Shown here in pieces: positions 14,699-22,803 of a stretch of 30,186 bases of DNA (positions within the stretch are counted from its first letter, which is position 1; the number at the start of each line of letters is the position of its first letter). Origin of the DNA: an uncultured Sutterella sp. (GTDB lineage Bacteria; Pseudomonadota; Gammaproteobacteria; Burkholderiales; Burkholderiaceae_F); assembly GCA_900754475.1 (NCBI GenBank), contig CAAECY010000021.1:1-30186 (forward strand), read 5' to 3'. The translations under genes were made by a program, and so were the position numbers. The notes below the pieces were generated by a model that was not told the origin of the DNA, ran no database searches, and saw only the letters and a list, made by a program, of their open reading frames with translations.

Positions 14699-17413
14699 TC
14701 AGGCCTTGCCGATGCGTTCTTCGAGGAATTCGGCGCGCGCCTTTTGTTCGGGCGTGCCGTGCTTCTTGACTTCGACGAGAAGTTCGCGCGCTTCCTGAAG
14801 AGCGCCCAAACCGACGAAGCTGTTCGCAAGCTTCAGTTTCGCTTCGATCGACTTGCCGAGGGCTTCTTCCTTCGCGTTGGGCGCGGGCGCCTTGGGAGCC
14901 GCGGGCACCGAACTCTTGGGTTCCGCGGAGCGGCGCGATCGCCGGGTCGACGTGCGGCTCTTGGCGGGCGCGGCGGCGGGCGCCGGAATGTCTTCGACGC
15001 TTTGCGCCGCGGCCTTCGCGATCGCTTCGATGCGCGCTTCGGATTCGGGCGGCAACGCCCCGCCCGTAAGCGAGGGCGGCACGGCCGAGGCGGGACGCAG
15101 GACGGGCTTTTGCAGGGTGTCGCGCTCCGTCTCGACCGCGACGACGAGGGTCGACCCTTCGGCGTCGGCCGCCTTTTCGTCCTTAGAGCTTTCGTCCTTC
15201 GCGCTTTCTTCGGGCTGTTCAGCCTTTTCGGCTTCGGCCGTCTTTTCGCTTCCGACGGGCTCCGGCATCAGGGGCGGAATGTAGTCGTTCGTCGGAAGTT
15301 CTTCTTCCGTCACGACCACGGTCGGGCGGGCGTCCGCGTGCGGGAGCGTGAGATCGATCTTCGACACGGCCTCTTCGATCGCCGCTTCGCTCACGGTCGC
15401 GCGCATCGCTTCTTCGTCAACGGGCGGAAGCTCGTCGCTCTTCGGATCGAGCCAGGGCTGCTCGGCCGTACGGGCTTCGATCTTCTTGCGATCCTCTTCC
15501 ATCTGCGCTTCCGTGAAAGCGATCGATCCCGCACCCATGGCGCCCGCGGTCGTGCCGTTTTTCACGGCTTCGCCGACCGTAGCTTCCACGGCCTTGAGCT
15601 GCGCGGCGCTCGTCGGAGCGACCTTCTTTTGAAGCTGCACGGTCTGCGGACCCTTCGAGCCGCAGCCCTCGGACGAGCACGAGCCGCCCGCAGCGCTCGC
15701 ACCGTCGGCATCCTTGCCGTTCTTGCGACCGCGCAAGAGGAAAAGGAGCACGAGCACGATCGCCGCAAGGAGGTACCAGGCGGGATGCACGGCGGAAAGG
15801 GTCGAGAGGAAGTCCTTCTTGTGGGCGGCCTCTTCGGCGTTCGTCGCACTCGCCTTCGAGGCGTCGTCTGCACCGGCCTTCGTCGTATCCGTCGTCGCGG
15901 AGGCGGCGGTGTTCGACGTATCCGAGGAAGCAGCATCGGGCGCAGTCGCAGTCGTATCGGAGACCGCAGCAGTTTCGGTCGAAGATCGGGCCGAAGATTG
16001 GGTCGACGGTTCGGCGGACGGTTCCGCAGAGGTTGCGGCGGCGGAATCGACGGGGGCCGTGGTTTCGGGAGCCGTCGTCGTGTTCGCGCTCGTCCCTTCG
16101 GTCGGGGTGACCGGGGCCGTGGACGACGTCGTGCCGGCACTCGACGCACCCGCGCCGCCCTCGCCCGTCGTCTTCACGGGGAAGGTTTCTTCGCTCGGGG
16201 CGCCTTCGGTGAGCGACTTTGAGAGCGTGCCGCCGTGAAGCACCGCGGGGCGCCCGGCATTGGCGTCGCCCTGGAGTTCGCGCTGAAGAGCGAGTTTGGC
16301 CTTGTACTCTTCGAACACCTGACGACCGGCTTCGGCGATCTCAAGGGCGGAGCCGCCCGCATCGCGCTTCGCGTTCTGCGCGACGCCCACCGCGGCCGCG
16401 CATTCGCGCGAGACCATCTGAGCTTCCGCGAGATTGCGGGTCGACAAGGGAATCGCCTCCGTGGGCCCGCGCATGCGGCGGAAGGCCTCTTCGGGGTCGA
16501 TTGCAAAGACCGCGTCTTCGGAGGGCGGAACGAGCGTTTCGCCGACGACGAGCAGATTGAGGTCGCCCTGCGTGAAGGCCTTGGGGTTCGCTTCGAGGAA
16601 GCCGACGGCGAGCTGCTCCATGGTCGCCCCTTCGTAGCGCGGCCAGTAGAGTTTCGCGATCGACCAGAAGGTCATGTCCTGACGAATCGGGAAGGTGCCG
16701 TGAGCGTCGAAGCCGTTGAGCGCCACGTACTCGCGCACGACGCGGGGGCCGTAGCGGCCCTTCTTGCGGGGCTTCGGAGCAGCGGCTTTTTCGGTCTTCT
16801 CGGCCTTCGGTTCGGTCGAGGATGCGCTCGAGGATGCGGTCGAAGAGGAGGCGGCCGCATGCGCTTCGGAAGAAGCGGAAGCCGCGCTCGAAGCGTTCGA
16901 GCCGTTCGAAGCATTCGACGCCGTCGCATCGGGCGTCGCATCGGGCGTCGCCAAAGGCACGAGCGCGCCGCCCAAGTGCGTCGACTCGGCGACGGGTTCG
17001 ACCCGGAGCCCCTCGGGGCCCGAAACGATTTCGTACCGGCGAAGCGTCACCGCACCGCCCGCGTTCAATTCGATCAGAAGCGGAAAGCGCCCCTCGGGAA
17101 CGGCGTCGCCCGCCACGCGAACGCGCACGCCCCCGGGGTTCGCGTCGCGCGTGAGTCGCAGCGACCCCGCCGCTTCGGGCGGTTCGATCCCTTCGCGCTC
17201 GTACGTCGCCGCGGGCGCGATGCGCACGAGCAGCGGCGAGACGCTGAAGTCGACGTCGTGAATTTCGAGAACGGCGTCGAAAGGCTCCCCGGGAGCGCTT
17301 TCGACCTTGAGGTCGCCGAGCGAAACGGCGCCCGCGGCGGAAGCGAGGAATGCGGCAAGCGCGGCGGCGAACGCGGCGCGGCAGGTCGGCACGGTGGTCT
17401 TCTTGGAGTGCAT
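14699..17413 (-). CDS. fimV: FimV-like inner-membrane peptidoglycan-binding protein
   Basis: I take the start at 17413 (904 aa); the longer frame adds 36 Arg/Pro-rich residues before the signal peptide. Layout: signal peptide (about 1-30, hydrophobic AAFAAALAAFLASAAGAV), the FimV N-terminal domain starting SLGDLKVESAPGEPFDAVLE, a LysM-like segment (about 240-300, DMTFWSIAKLYWPRYEGATM), a long Thr/Ala/Ser linker, one transmembrane helix (about 544-562, WYLLAAIVLVLLFLLRGRK), an acidic cytoplasmic region, and a C-terminal TPR-like FimV motif (KLKLANSFVGLGALQEAREL). In Pseudomonas FimV organises type IV pili and polar signalling. No pilus genes are in the window, so the local role may be general polar or envelope organisation. 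It heads the fimV-truA-accD run. Confidence 0.9.
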   Translation of the reverse strand: MHSKKTTVPTCRAAFAAALAAFLASAAGAVSLGDLKVESAPGEPFDAVLEIHDVDFSVSPLLVRIAPAATYEREGIEPPEAAGSLRLTRDANPGGVRVRVAGDAVPEGRFPLLIELNAGGAVTLRRYEIVSGPEGLRVEPVAESTHLGGALVPLATPDATPDATASNASNGSNASSAASASSEAHAAASSSTASSSASSTEPKAEKTEKAAAPKPRKKGRYGPRVVREYVALNGFDAHGTFPIRQDMTFWSIAKLYWPRYEGATMEQLAVGFLEANPKAFTQGDLNLLVVGETLVPPSEDAVFAIDPEEAFRRMRGPTEAIPLSTRNLAEAQMVSRECAAAVGVAQNAKRDAGGSALEIAEAGRQVFEEYKAKLALQRELQGDANAGRPAVLHGGTLSKSLTEGAPSEETFPVKTTGEGGAGASSAGTTSSTAPVTPTEGTSANTTTAPETTAPVDSAAATSAEPSAEPSTQSSARSSTETAAVSDTTATAPDAASSDTSNTAASATTDTTKAGADDASKASATNAEEAAHKKDFLSTLSAVHPAWYLLAAIVLVLLFLLRGRKNGKDADGASAAGGSCSSEGCGSKGPQTVQLQKKVAPTSAAQLKAVEATVGEAVKNGTTAGAMGAGSIAFTEAQMEEDRKKIEARTAEQPWLDPKSDELPPVDEEAMRATVSEAAIEEAVSKIDLTLPHADARPTVVVTEEELPTNDYIPPLMPEPVGSEKTAEAEKAEQPEESAKDESSKDEKAADAEGSTLVVAVETERDTLQKPVLRPASAVPPSLTGGALPPESEARIEAIAKAAAQSVEDIPAPAAAPAKSRTSTRRSRRSAEPKSSVPAAPKAPAPNAKEEALGKSIEAKLKLANSFVGLGALQEARELLVEVKKHGTPEQKARAEFLEERIGKA

Positions 17414-17743
17414 GACGAAGGGAGTCGACGCGGCAAAGCGGGGGCGCTCGCGCGGGCGACTCGTAGACTTGGGAAAGTCCTCAGATGATACCGCACCGCC
17501 TCCGCGTCCGAAAACGGGCAACGACCCGAGGACCCCGATTCCGCCTGAGAAAACGCCCGTTTACCGGACAAAAAGCCGGATTCCCGCGCGATTTTTCCGC
17601 CCTTTCGCCGCGCGAGTGTTGCGCGAGCACGGCGCTTTGCCGTCGCCCTCTCCTTCCGAATCGAAGGAGTCGCGCGACGCCTGGGGTGTCTTAGGGAAAA
17701 CACGCTTACCCGCGAATACGACTCGTCGTACCATGAACTCACG

Positions 17744-17818
17744 GAAGCACTCCTTCAGATCGCGAAGTTCGATCTTGGTTCTTTAGAAGCCGCATTTAAG
17801 GAGTGCTTCTTCTTTCTT
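17744..17818 (+). ncRNA. Possible structured RNA 3' end / terminator-like hairpin
   Basis: Perfect 12-bp arms GAAGCACTCCTT (17744-17755) and AAGGAGTGCTTC (17798-17809) enclose 42 bases, which contain a smaller hairpin AGATCG/CGATCT. A T-rich run TTCTTTCTT follows on the plus strand. No protein gene precedes it on that strand, so it could be the 3' end of a small RNA. Its start is not visible. Confidence 0.35.
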
Positions 17819-17890
17819 CCAACGGTCGATGCGTCGGCCGGTTCCTTCGCGAGGAAGCCGAAAAAGCCCGATCGGTCGGGCCGAGCGTCC

Positions 17891-17937
17891 GAAGAAGGAA
17901 AAAGCGCCCGAGGGCCTCCGAGCCGATCGGGCGCTTT
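17891..17937 (-). terminator. Intrinsic terminator of the deaminase gene
   Basis: An 11-bp perfect stem AAAGCGCCCGA/TCGGGCGCTTT (17901-17911 with 17927-17937) has a 15-nt loop. On the minus strand it is followed by TTCCTTCTTC. It lies about 30 bases past the stop. Confidence 0.75.
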
Positions 17938-17966
17938 CGTTTTCAAGCGGTCAATCGATCATTCGA

Positions 17967-19067
17967 TCAGTCGAGCGCGGGGAGCTTCGCCGCGAGCGCG
18001 TCGAATTCGGGGAGCCAGAGCTCGCGCCAGCGGGCCTTTTCCTCGTCCGACACCCAGGCCGACTCGATGCTCGCTTCGAGCATTTCGCGCAGGTCCGCAA
18101 GCGAAAAGCCCAGGTACTCGAACATGATGCGCCAGCTCTCGGCGATGTTCACGTGGTGCATCGTCGGGTCGTCGGAATTCGGGAAGAGTTTGAGGCCCGC
18201 CGCCTTCATGGCGCGGATCGGGTGGCGTTCGGCCCACTCGTCGTCCGTGAAGGTGCGAAGGTAGTAGGAGTTCGTAGGCACGACCGCAAACGTCATGCCG
18301 CGGTCGCGCGCGCGGCGCATGAGTTCGGGGTTGTCCGTGATGGTGTAGCCGTGATCGATCCGTTCGGCACCCAGGAGGTCCATCGACGTTTCCACGTTGC
18401 GCCAGTGTTCGCCGAATTCGCCCGCGTGGAGCGTGATGTGAAAGCCCGCCTGCTTTGCCATGAAGAAGGCCTTCCAGAAGTTTTCCGGCTCGTGATTCGT
18501 TTCGCGGTAGTCGATCCCGAGGCCGATCACTTCGGGTTCGCGGTGCGCACACATGGCTTCGACGAGTTCGACCGCATCTTCGGGGAGCGCTTCGCGGTCG
18601 ACGGCGGGAACGAGACGCCCGACGATGCCGTAGCGGCCTTCGCCTTCGCGCAACCCTTCGACGATCGCGCTCTGGGCGGCTTCGTAGCTCATCGCGTGCT
18701 TGAGACCGGTCCAGTTCCAGAAGAGTTCGATGTAGCGCACGCCGTGCGAGGCGGCCGCTTCGAGGTGCTCGAGCGTGATGCGCTTGAGCATCGCGGGCTT
18801 CGTGAGGATGTGCGCTTCAAGCGCGCGGAAGATGCGAAGAACGCCCACGGGCTTTTCGCCGCGCGTGAAGAATTCGTCGATCTCCGCCTGCGTCACGGGC
18901 GCGTTCGATTCGCGCACGAGGTCTTCGAACGTTTCCTTGCGGATCGTGCCGAGGAGGTGGCAGTGCAGCTCGGCCTTGGGGAAGGTTTCGAAGAATTCGA
19001 GCCATTCGGGCGTCAAACGGCGTTGGAAGGGACTGTCGGGAACGAACCCGGGATTGGTGGCACGCAT
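17967..19067 (-). CDS. Adenosine-deaminase-family purine deaminase
   Basis: Start taken at 19067 (366 aa; GGAG lies nearby), giving MRATNPGFVPDSPFQRRL; the longer frame adds about 100 unlikely residues. The zinc amidohydrolase motifs are His35-x-His37 in KAELHCHLLGTIR, HAGE (214-217, zinc His and proton-relay Glu), RIDHGY, and the late NSDDPTMHHVNI with the zinc-site Asp. The family includes adenosine, adenine, N6-methyl-AMP and aminodeoxyfutalosine deaminases. Canonical adenosine deaminase has RIGHG; RIDHG is the form I associate with adenine deaminases, but the following PTNSYYLRT does not match their usual CPLSN block. Substrate is therefore open. It lies downstream of the FNT channel gene on the same strand, 256 bases away. 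Confidence 0.85.
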   Translation of the reverse strand: MRATNPGFVPDSPFQRRLTPEWLEFFETFPKAELHCHLLGTIRKETFEDLVRESNAPVTQAEIDEFFTRGEKPVGVLRIFRALEAHILTKPAMLKRITLEHLEAAASHGVRYIELFWNWTGLKHAMSYEAAQSAIVEGLREGEGRYGIVGRLVPAVDREALPEDAVELVEAMCAHREPEVIGLGIDYRETNHEPENFWKAFFMAKQAGFHITLHAGEFGEHWRNVETSMDLLGAERIDHGYTITDNPELMRRARDRGMTFAVVPTNSYYLRTFTDDEWAERHPIRAMKAAGLKLFPNSDDPTMHHVNIAESWRIMFEYLGFSLADLREMLEASIESAWVSDEEKARWRELWLPEFDALAAKLPALD

Positions 19068-19182
19068 GAAAGCTCCGTTTTGAAGGAATCGTAGAGCGTG
19101 CTTGGCGGAGCCGTCGGACGCACCCCGCGGATGCCGGAATGCCGTAAGGAAGACGCCCCGAAGCACGTAAACCTCGGGACGC

Positions 19183-19188
19183 ATTGTA
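19183..19188 (-). promoter_or_regulatory. Possible -10 box TACAAT for the deaminase gene
   Basis: TACAAT on the minus strand lies about 115 bases before the chosen ATG at 19067. No good -35 box is found 17 bases upstream, so it is only a candidate. Confidence 0.25.
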
Positions 19189-19323
19189 GTCCTTTCCGCT
19201 CGGGAAAAAGTGTCCGAAAAATGTCCGTGCGGGAGTGCTTCGGGGAGAAATCCTCGGAAGGGTCTTCGAGAACTTCCCCGGAGCGCTTGCCCGGTTCGTT
19301 GACTTCGCGCGGTTTCAGACCGA

Positions 19324-20154
19324 TCAGTCGGCGGACTTGCGTGCGTAGGCCGCGCGGTACAGGAGCGCAAGCGCCGCGCCCGCGAGGGTGTTGCCGAGCG
19401 TTGCCGCCGTCAGGTTTTTCGCAACCGCAGCCCAAGTGAGAAGGCTAAGGTCCAACCCCTCGACCGTGAGACCGCCCGCCTTCAGCATCATCGCCAGGGG
19501 CAGGAAGTAGAGGTTCGCGATGCAGTGTTCGAACCCGAGCGCGACGAACGCCGCAACCGGCAGCATGACGCCCGCCACGCGGTCGATCACGGTGCGGCCC
19601 GCGTACGCGACCCACACCCCGAGGCAGACCAGGAGGTTGCAGAGGATGCCTTTCACGAAAATGACGCTCCAATCGGCCGAGACTTTCGCGATCGCGATCC
19701 CGTACATGCCGCGCGCCAAGGGCCCCGTTTCCGCGATGTGCGATCCGTAGACGAGGAGCGCCACCGTGACGGCGCCCGCGGCGTTACCGAGCCAGACGAG
19801 CACCCAGTTTTTGAGAACGGCCTGCCAGCGAATGCGCCCGTCGACCGCGCCCGCGGCAATCATGGTGTTGCCCGTGTAGAGTTCCGCGCCGGCGACGACG
19901 ACAAGCGAGAGGCCGAGCGAAAAGACCGCGCCGCCCATGAACTTTTGAATCGCGTAGGGAAGCGCCGCGTCGGAGGAGAAAAGCGTGCAGAAGAGCCCGC
20001 CCAACGCGATGTAGACCCCCGCCAGGAAGGTGAGCGGCCACTGCTTTGCGAGCGGGATCGAGGTTTTCGTCACCGAAAGCGAAAGCACCTTTTCGGTGAC
20101 TTCGGCGGGCGTGAGCGCATCAGGACGGTGGGAATCGAACGAATTCGAGGCCAT
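19324..20154 (-). CDS. Formate/nitrite transporter (FNT) family channel
   Basis: A 276-aa membrane channel of the FocA/NirC type, normally a pentamer passing small monovalent anions (formate, nitrite, hydrosulfide). Six hydrophobic segments are visible. FNT signatures are LSLVVVAGAELYTGNTMIAA (ELYTGN at 91-96) and CNLLVCLGVW (172-181). The conserved central-pore His is His210 in GFEHCIANLYFLPLAM, matching His209 of E. coli FocA. The start is supported by AGGAGA nine bases upstream. No pyruvate formate-lyase, nitrite reductase or sulfite reductase gene is near, so the anion cannot be chosen from context. Confidence 0.94.
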   Translation of the reverse strand: MASNSFDSHRPDALTPAEVTEKVLSLSVTKTSIPLAKQWPLTFLAGVYIALGGLFCTLFSSDAALPYAIQKFMGGAVFSLGLSLVVVAGAELYTGNTMIAAGAVDGRIRWQAVLKNWVLVWLGNAAGAVTVALLVYGSHIAETGPLARGMYGIAIAKVSADWSVIFVKGILCNLLVCLGVWVAYAGRTVIDRVAGVMLPVAAFVALGFEHCIANLYFLPLAMMLKAGGLTVEGLDLSLLTWAAVAKNLTAATLGNTLAGAALALLYRAAYARKSAD

Positions 20155-20297
20155 GGAAGTTTCTCCTAAAAACGAGTCGGGAAAGCGGTCTTCGCACCGT
20201 CCGAAGCGTTCGGGAGAGGACGGGTGAAAACGGGAAAAACGGCGCTTTCCGGACGTGTCGCGGGGAGAGGTGCCTTCGGAAACCTCGAAGGGAGGCT

Positions 20298-20303
20298 ATT
20301 CTA
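20298..20303 (-). promoter_or_regulatory. Possible -10 box TAGAAT upstream of the FNT gene
   Basis: The minus strand reads CGCTAGAATA, the same 10-mer as upstream of cvpA. It lies about 145 bases before the FNT start. No convincing -35 box. Confidence 0.3.
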
Positions 20304-20390
20304 GCGGACCGTTCGGTCGGAAACGACCGAAAACACGAAAGCAATCGATCTACGTCGTCGGGAGGACGCAGGCTAAGAAATACACCCTAC

Positions 20391-20433
20391 GAAAAAAAGC
20401 GACGCGCCCTCCCGACGGAGAAGCGCGCCGCTT
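20391..20433 (-). terminator. Intrinsic terminator of the rluD-pgeF-rimO run
   Basis: A stem AGCGGCGCGC pairs with GCGCGTCGCT (one G-U wobble) on the minus strand, followed by TTTTTTTCG. It lies about 70 bases past the rimO stop. Confidence 0.8.
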
Positions 20434-20455
20434 GAAGTGGGGTCGACACCGACCG

Positions 20456-20482
20456 ACGGCTTTGAAAGACATTCAAAGCCGT
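20456..20482 (-). other. Perfect 11-bp hairpin just after rimO
   Basis: ACGGCTTTGAA and TTCAAAGCCGT surround a 5-nt loop. No T-run follows directly. It is probably a 3'-end stabilising structure acting together with the terminator 25 bases further on. Confidence 0.6.
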
Positions 20483-20501
20483 TCGCCCGACCCCTGCGCG
20501 A

Positions 20502-21839
20502 TCAATCTTCGATTATACCAATCAGATCGTGCTCTTCGTTCGCGGTAATGCGCACCTTGACGATGTCGCCCGGCTCCAGATGACGGGGCGTCGTCACGTA
20601 GCACACGCCGTCGATCTCGGGGGCGTCCGCCTTCGTGCGACCGATCGCCACGCCGTCCTCGTCCTCGGGCTCGTCGATGATCACCTCTTCGACGCGACCG
20701 ATCTTTTCGGCGAGCTTTTCGCGGGAGATTTCGGCCTGCACTTCCATGAAGCGGCGACGACGCTCTTCGCGTTCTTCGTCGGGGAGAAGCCCCGGGATCT
20801 CGTTCGCGGCGGCGCCTTCGACGGGCGAATAGGCGAAGCACCCGACGCGGTCCAAGCGCGCTTCGCGCAGGAAGTCGAGCAGGTACTCGAATTCTTCCTC
20901 CGTTTCACCGGGGAAGCCCGCGATGAAGGTCGAGCGGATCGTGATGTCGGGGCAGGCCGCACGCCACGCGGCGATGCGCTCGAGGTTCTTTTCCGCGGAA
21001 GCGGGACGCTTCATCGCCTTCAGAACGCGCGGATGCGCGTGCTGGAAGGGAACGTCGAGGTATGGAAGGATGAGGCCTTCCGCCATAAGGGGCACCACGG
21101 CGTCCACCGACGGATAGGGGTAGACGTAGTGGAGACGCGTCCAGAGACCGAGCTGACCGAGTTCGCTGCAGAGCTCGAGCAAGCGCGTCTTCACGGGGCG
21201 CCCGCCCGCAAAGTCGAGGCGGTAGTTACGGTCGAGCCCGTAGGCGGCCGTATCCTGACTGATGACGAGGAGCTCCTTGACGCCCGCCTTCTTGAGGTTT
21301 TCCGCTTCGCGCAGAATGTCCCCGATCGGACGGCTCGAGAGCGTGCCGCGCAGCTTCGGAATGATGCAGAAGGTGCAGTGGTGGTTGCACCCTTCGCTGA
21401 TCTTGAGGTACGCGTAGTGCTTGGGCGTGAGGCGGCAGCCCGCGGCAGGCACAAGGTCGTCCCACGGGTCGTGCGGGCGCGGCAGGTGGGCTTCCACCAT
21501 CGCCATCACCTGATCGACCGAGTCGGGACCCGTGACGCCGAGCACCTTCGGGAGGCGCTTGGCGATGTAGTTCGAGCCGTCGGCTTCGACGCGTCCGCCG
21601 AGGCACCCGCAAACGATCACGCGACCGTTTTCCTTGAGCGCTTCCGTGATCGCTTCGATGCTTTCTTCGATGGCTTCGTTCACGAAGCCGCACGTGTTGA
21701 CGATCACCAGATCGGCGTCCTTGTACGTCTGACCGATGCGGTAGCCGCGGGCGCGAAGTTCCGTAACAATCCGCTCGGTATCGACGAGAGCCTTCGGGCA
21801 ACCGAGCGAAACGAAGCCGACAACGGGAATCTTTTTCAT
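20502..21839 (-). CDS. rimO: Ribosomal protein S12 methylthiotransferase
   Basis: A 445-aa radical-SAM enzyme that adds a methylthio group to the conserved Asp of ribosomal protein S12. The N-terminal UPF0004 domain carries the second-cluster cysteines Cys14 (GFVSLGCPKALVDTERI), Cys50 (VNTCGFVNEA) and Cys79 (VIVCGCLGGR). The radical-SAM motif is Cys151-x3-Cys155-x2-Cys158 (CNHHCTFCIIPKLRG). A TRAM domain follows at the C terminus (ending IGIIED). The GCPKALVD signature separates it from its tRNA-modifying relative MiaB. It lies 81 bases downstream of pgeF on the same strand. Confidence 0.97.
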   Translation of the reverse strand: MKKIPVVGFVSLGCPKALVDTERIVTELRARGYRIGQTYKDADLVIVNTCGFVNEAIEESIEAITEALKENGRVIVCGCLGGRVEADGSNYIAKRLPKVLGVTGPDSVDQVMAMVEAHLPRPHDPWDDLVPAAGCRLTPKHYAYLKISEGCNHHCTFCIIPKLRGTLSSRPIGDILREAENLKKAGVKELLVISQDTAAYGLDRNYRLDFAGGRPVKTRLLELCSELGQLGLWTRLHYVYPYPSVDAVVPLMAEGLILPYLDVPFQHAHPRVLKAMKRPASAEKNLERIAAWRAACPDITIRSTFIAGFPGETEEEFEYLLDFLREARLDRVGCFAYSPVEGAAANEIPGLLPDEEREERRRRFMEVQAEISREKLAEKIGRVEEVIIDEPEDEDGVAIGRTKADAPEIDGVCYVTTPRHLEPGDIVKVRITANEEHDLIGIIED

Positions 21840-21920
21840 AAGTCACTGTCGGGCGCTTCGGGCCGTGAGGCAAAAGCGCCCTTTTCTATCGTTGATGGAA
21901 ATGGGGTTCTCTTCGGGGCG

Positions 21921-22784
21921 TCAGGAGGCGGGCGCCTCTTCGGCGCTTTCGGCGCTCTTTGCGCCTTCCGCGGGCTTCAACCAGATCATCGCCGCGTGAC
22001 GGCCCGACTTTTCACCGTCGCGCCGGAAGCTGTAGAAGCGTTCGGCGTTCGCGTAGGTCGAAAGACCGCAGTCGACGATGTCCGCCTCGGCAAGGCCCGA
22101 GGCTTCGAGCGCGCTCGCGGCCAACTGCGCGAGGTCCGCGAGATAGCGGCCGTTTTCTTTTTTCACGAAAGCGCCGTCAAGCACCTCGGCGGGCAGCAGT
22201 TCGGCCATGGCGTCGCGAACGTCTTCGCCCACTTCAAAGTCGAGCGCCCCGATGCGCGGCCCGAGCCAGGCCGCAAGGCGCGCGCTCGGGTCTTGGAGCC
22301 GTTCGCGCATGAGGGCGACGGTCTTCTGAAGGATCCCTGCGGCGAGGCTGCGCCAGCCCGCGTGCACCGCCGCGACGATGCGCCCTTTGTCGTCCGAGAG
22401 AAGCACGGGAAGGCAGTCCGCCACCATCACGGTGCAGACGACGCCCGGCGTCATCGTCCAGGAGGCGTCCGCGGCCGGGGGCTCCTTCGCACCCTGCCAG
22501 TCGTCCGCGTGCACGATCGTCGTGCCGTGGACCTGTTCGAGCCAGACGGGGTCGGAGGGCACGAGCTGCGCGACGATGTCGCGGTTCATGCGCACGCACG
22601 CGCCGAAGTCGCCCGTGTGCGGCGCGACGTTGAGGCCCATGACGCCGCGGGCGTCGCCCCAGGGGCCGCTCGAGACGCCGCCTTCGCGGCAGGTAAAGAG
22701 CGCGTCTGTGGTCGCCGAGACGCGTTCGCGCCAGCTCGCCGCGGGTTGCAGGATGTCGAGTCCGGGTTTGTAGAGTTCAGCCAT
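21921..22784 (-). CDS. pgeF: Peptidoglycan editing factor (YfiH / laccase-domain family)
   Basis: A 287-aa member of the YfiH/LACC1 family. In E. coli it corrects peptidoglycan precursors carrying Ser in place of L-Ala; other members act on purine nucleosides. The metal-site residues are His86 (VWLEQVHGTT), Cys124 (VMVADCLPVLL) and His141 (AAVHAGWRSLAAGIL). The end motif YSFRRDGEKSGRHAAMIWL is typical, followed by an Ala/Glu/Ser-rich extension of about 20 residues beyond the usual end. Its ATG lies 19 bases after the rluD stop, matching the rluD-yfiH order of E. coli and indicating one transcript. Confidence 0.94.
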   Translation of the reverse strand: MAELYKPGLDILQPAASWRERVSATTDALFTCREGGVSSGPWGDARGVMGLNVAPHTGDFGACVRMNRDIVAQLVPSDPVWLEQVHGTTIVHADDWQGAKEPPAADASWTMTPGVVCTVMVADCLPVLLSDDKGRIVAAVHAGWRSLAAGILQKTVALMRERLQDPSARLAAWLGPRIGALDFEVGEDVRDAMAELLPAEVLDGAFVKKENGRYLADLAQLAASALEASGLAEADIVDCGLSTYANAERFYSFRRDGEKSGRHAAMIWLKPAEGAKSAESAEEAPAS

Positions 22785-22803
22785 GACGTTCTCGCTTAAA
22801 GAC

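Larger units (their letters stand above)
17414..17966. other. 553-bp gap between fimV and deaminase genes
   Basis: No convincing gene is present. It holds a terminator-like long hairpin on the plus strand (17744-17818), which overlaps a 17-codon ORF (17733-17786) lacking a ribosome binding site, and the deaminase terminator (17891-17937). The fimV promoter should lie here, but no clear -10/-35 pair is visible. Confidence 0.5.
20155..20501. other. 347-bp gap between rimO and FNT genes
   Basis: It contains the rimO terminator (20391-20433), a separate 11-bp hairpin (20456-20482), and a possible TAGAAT -10 box for the FNT gene (20298-20303). No ORF that I can support. Confidence 0.5.
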
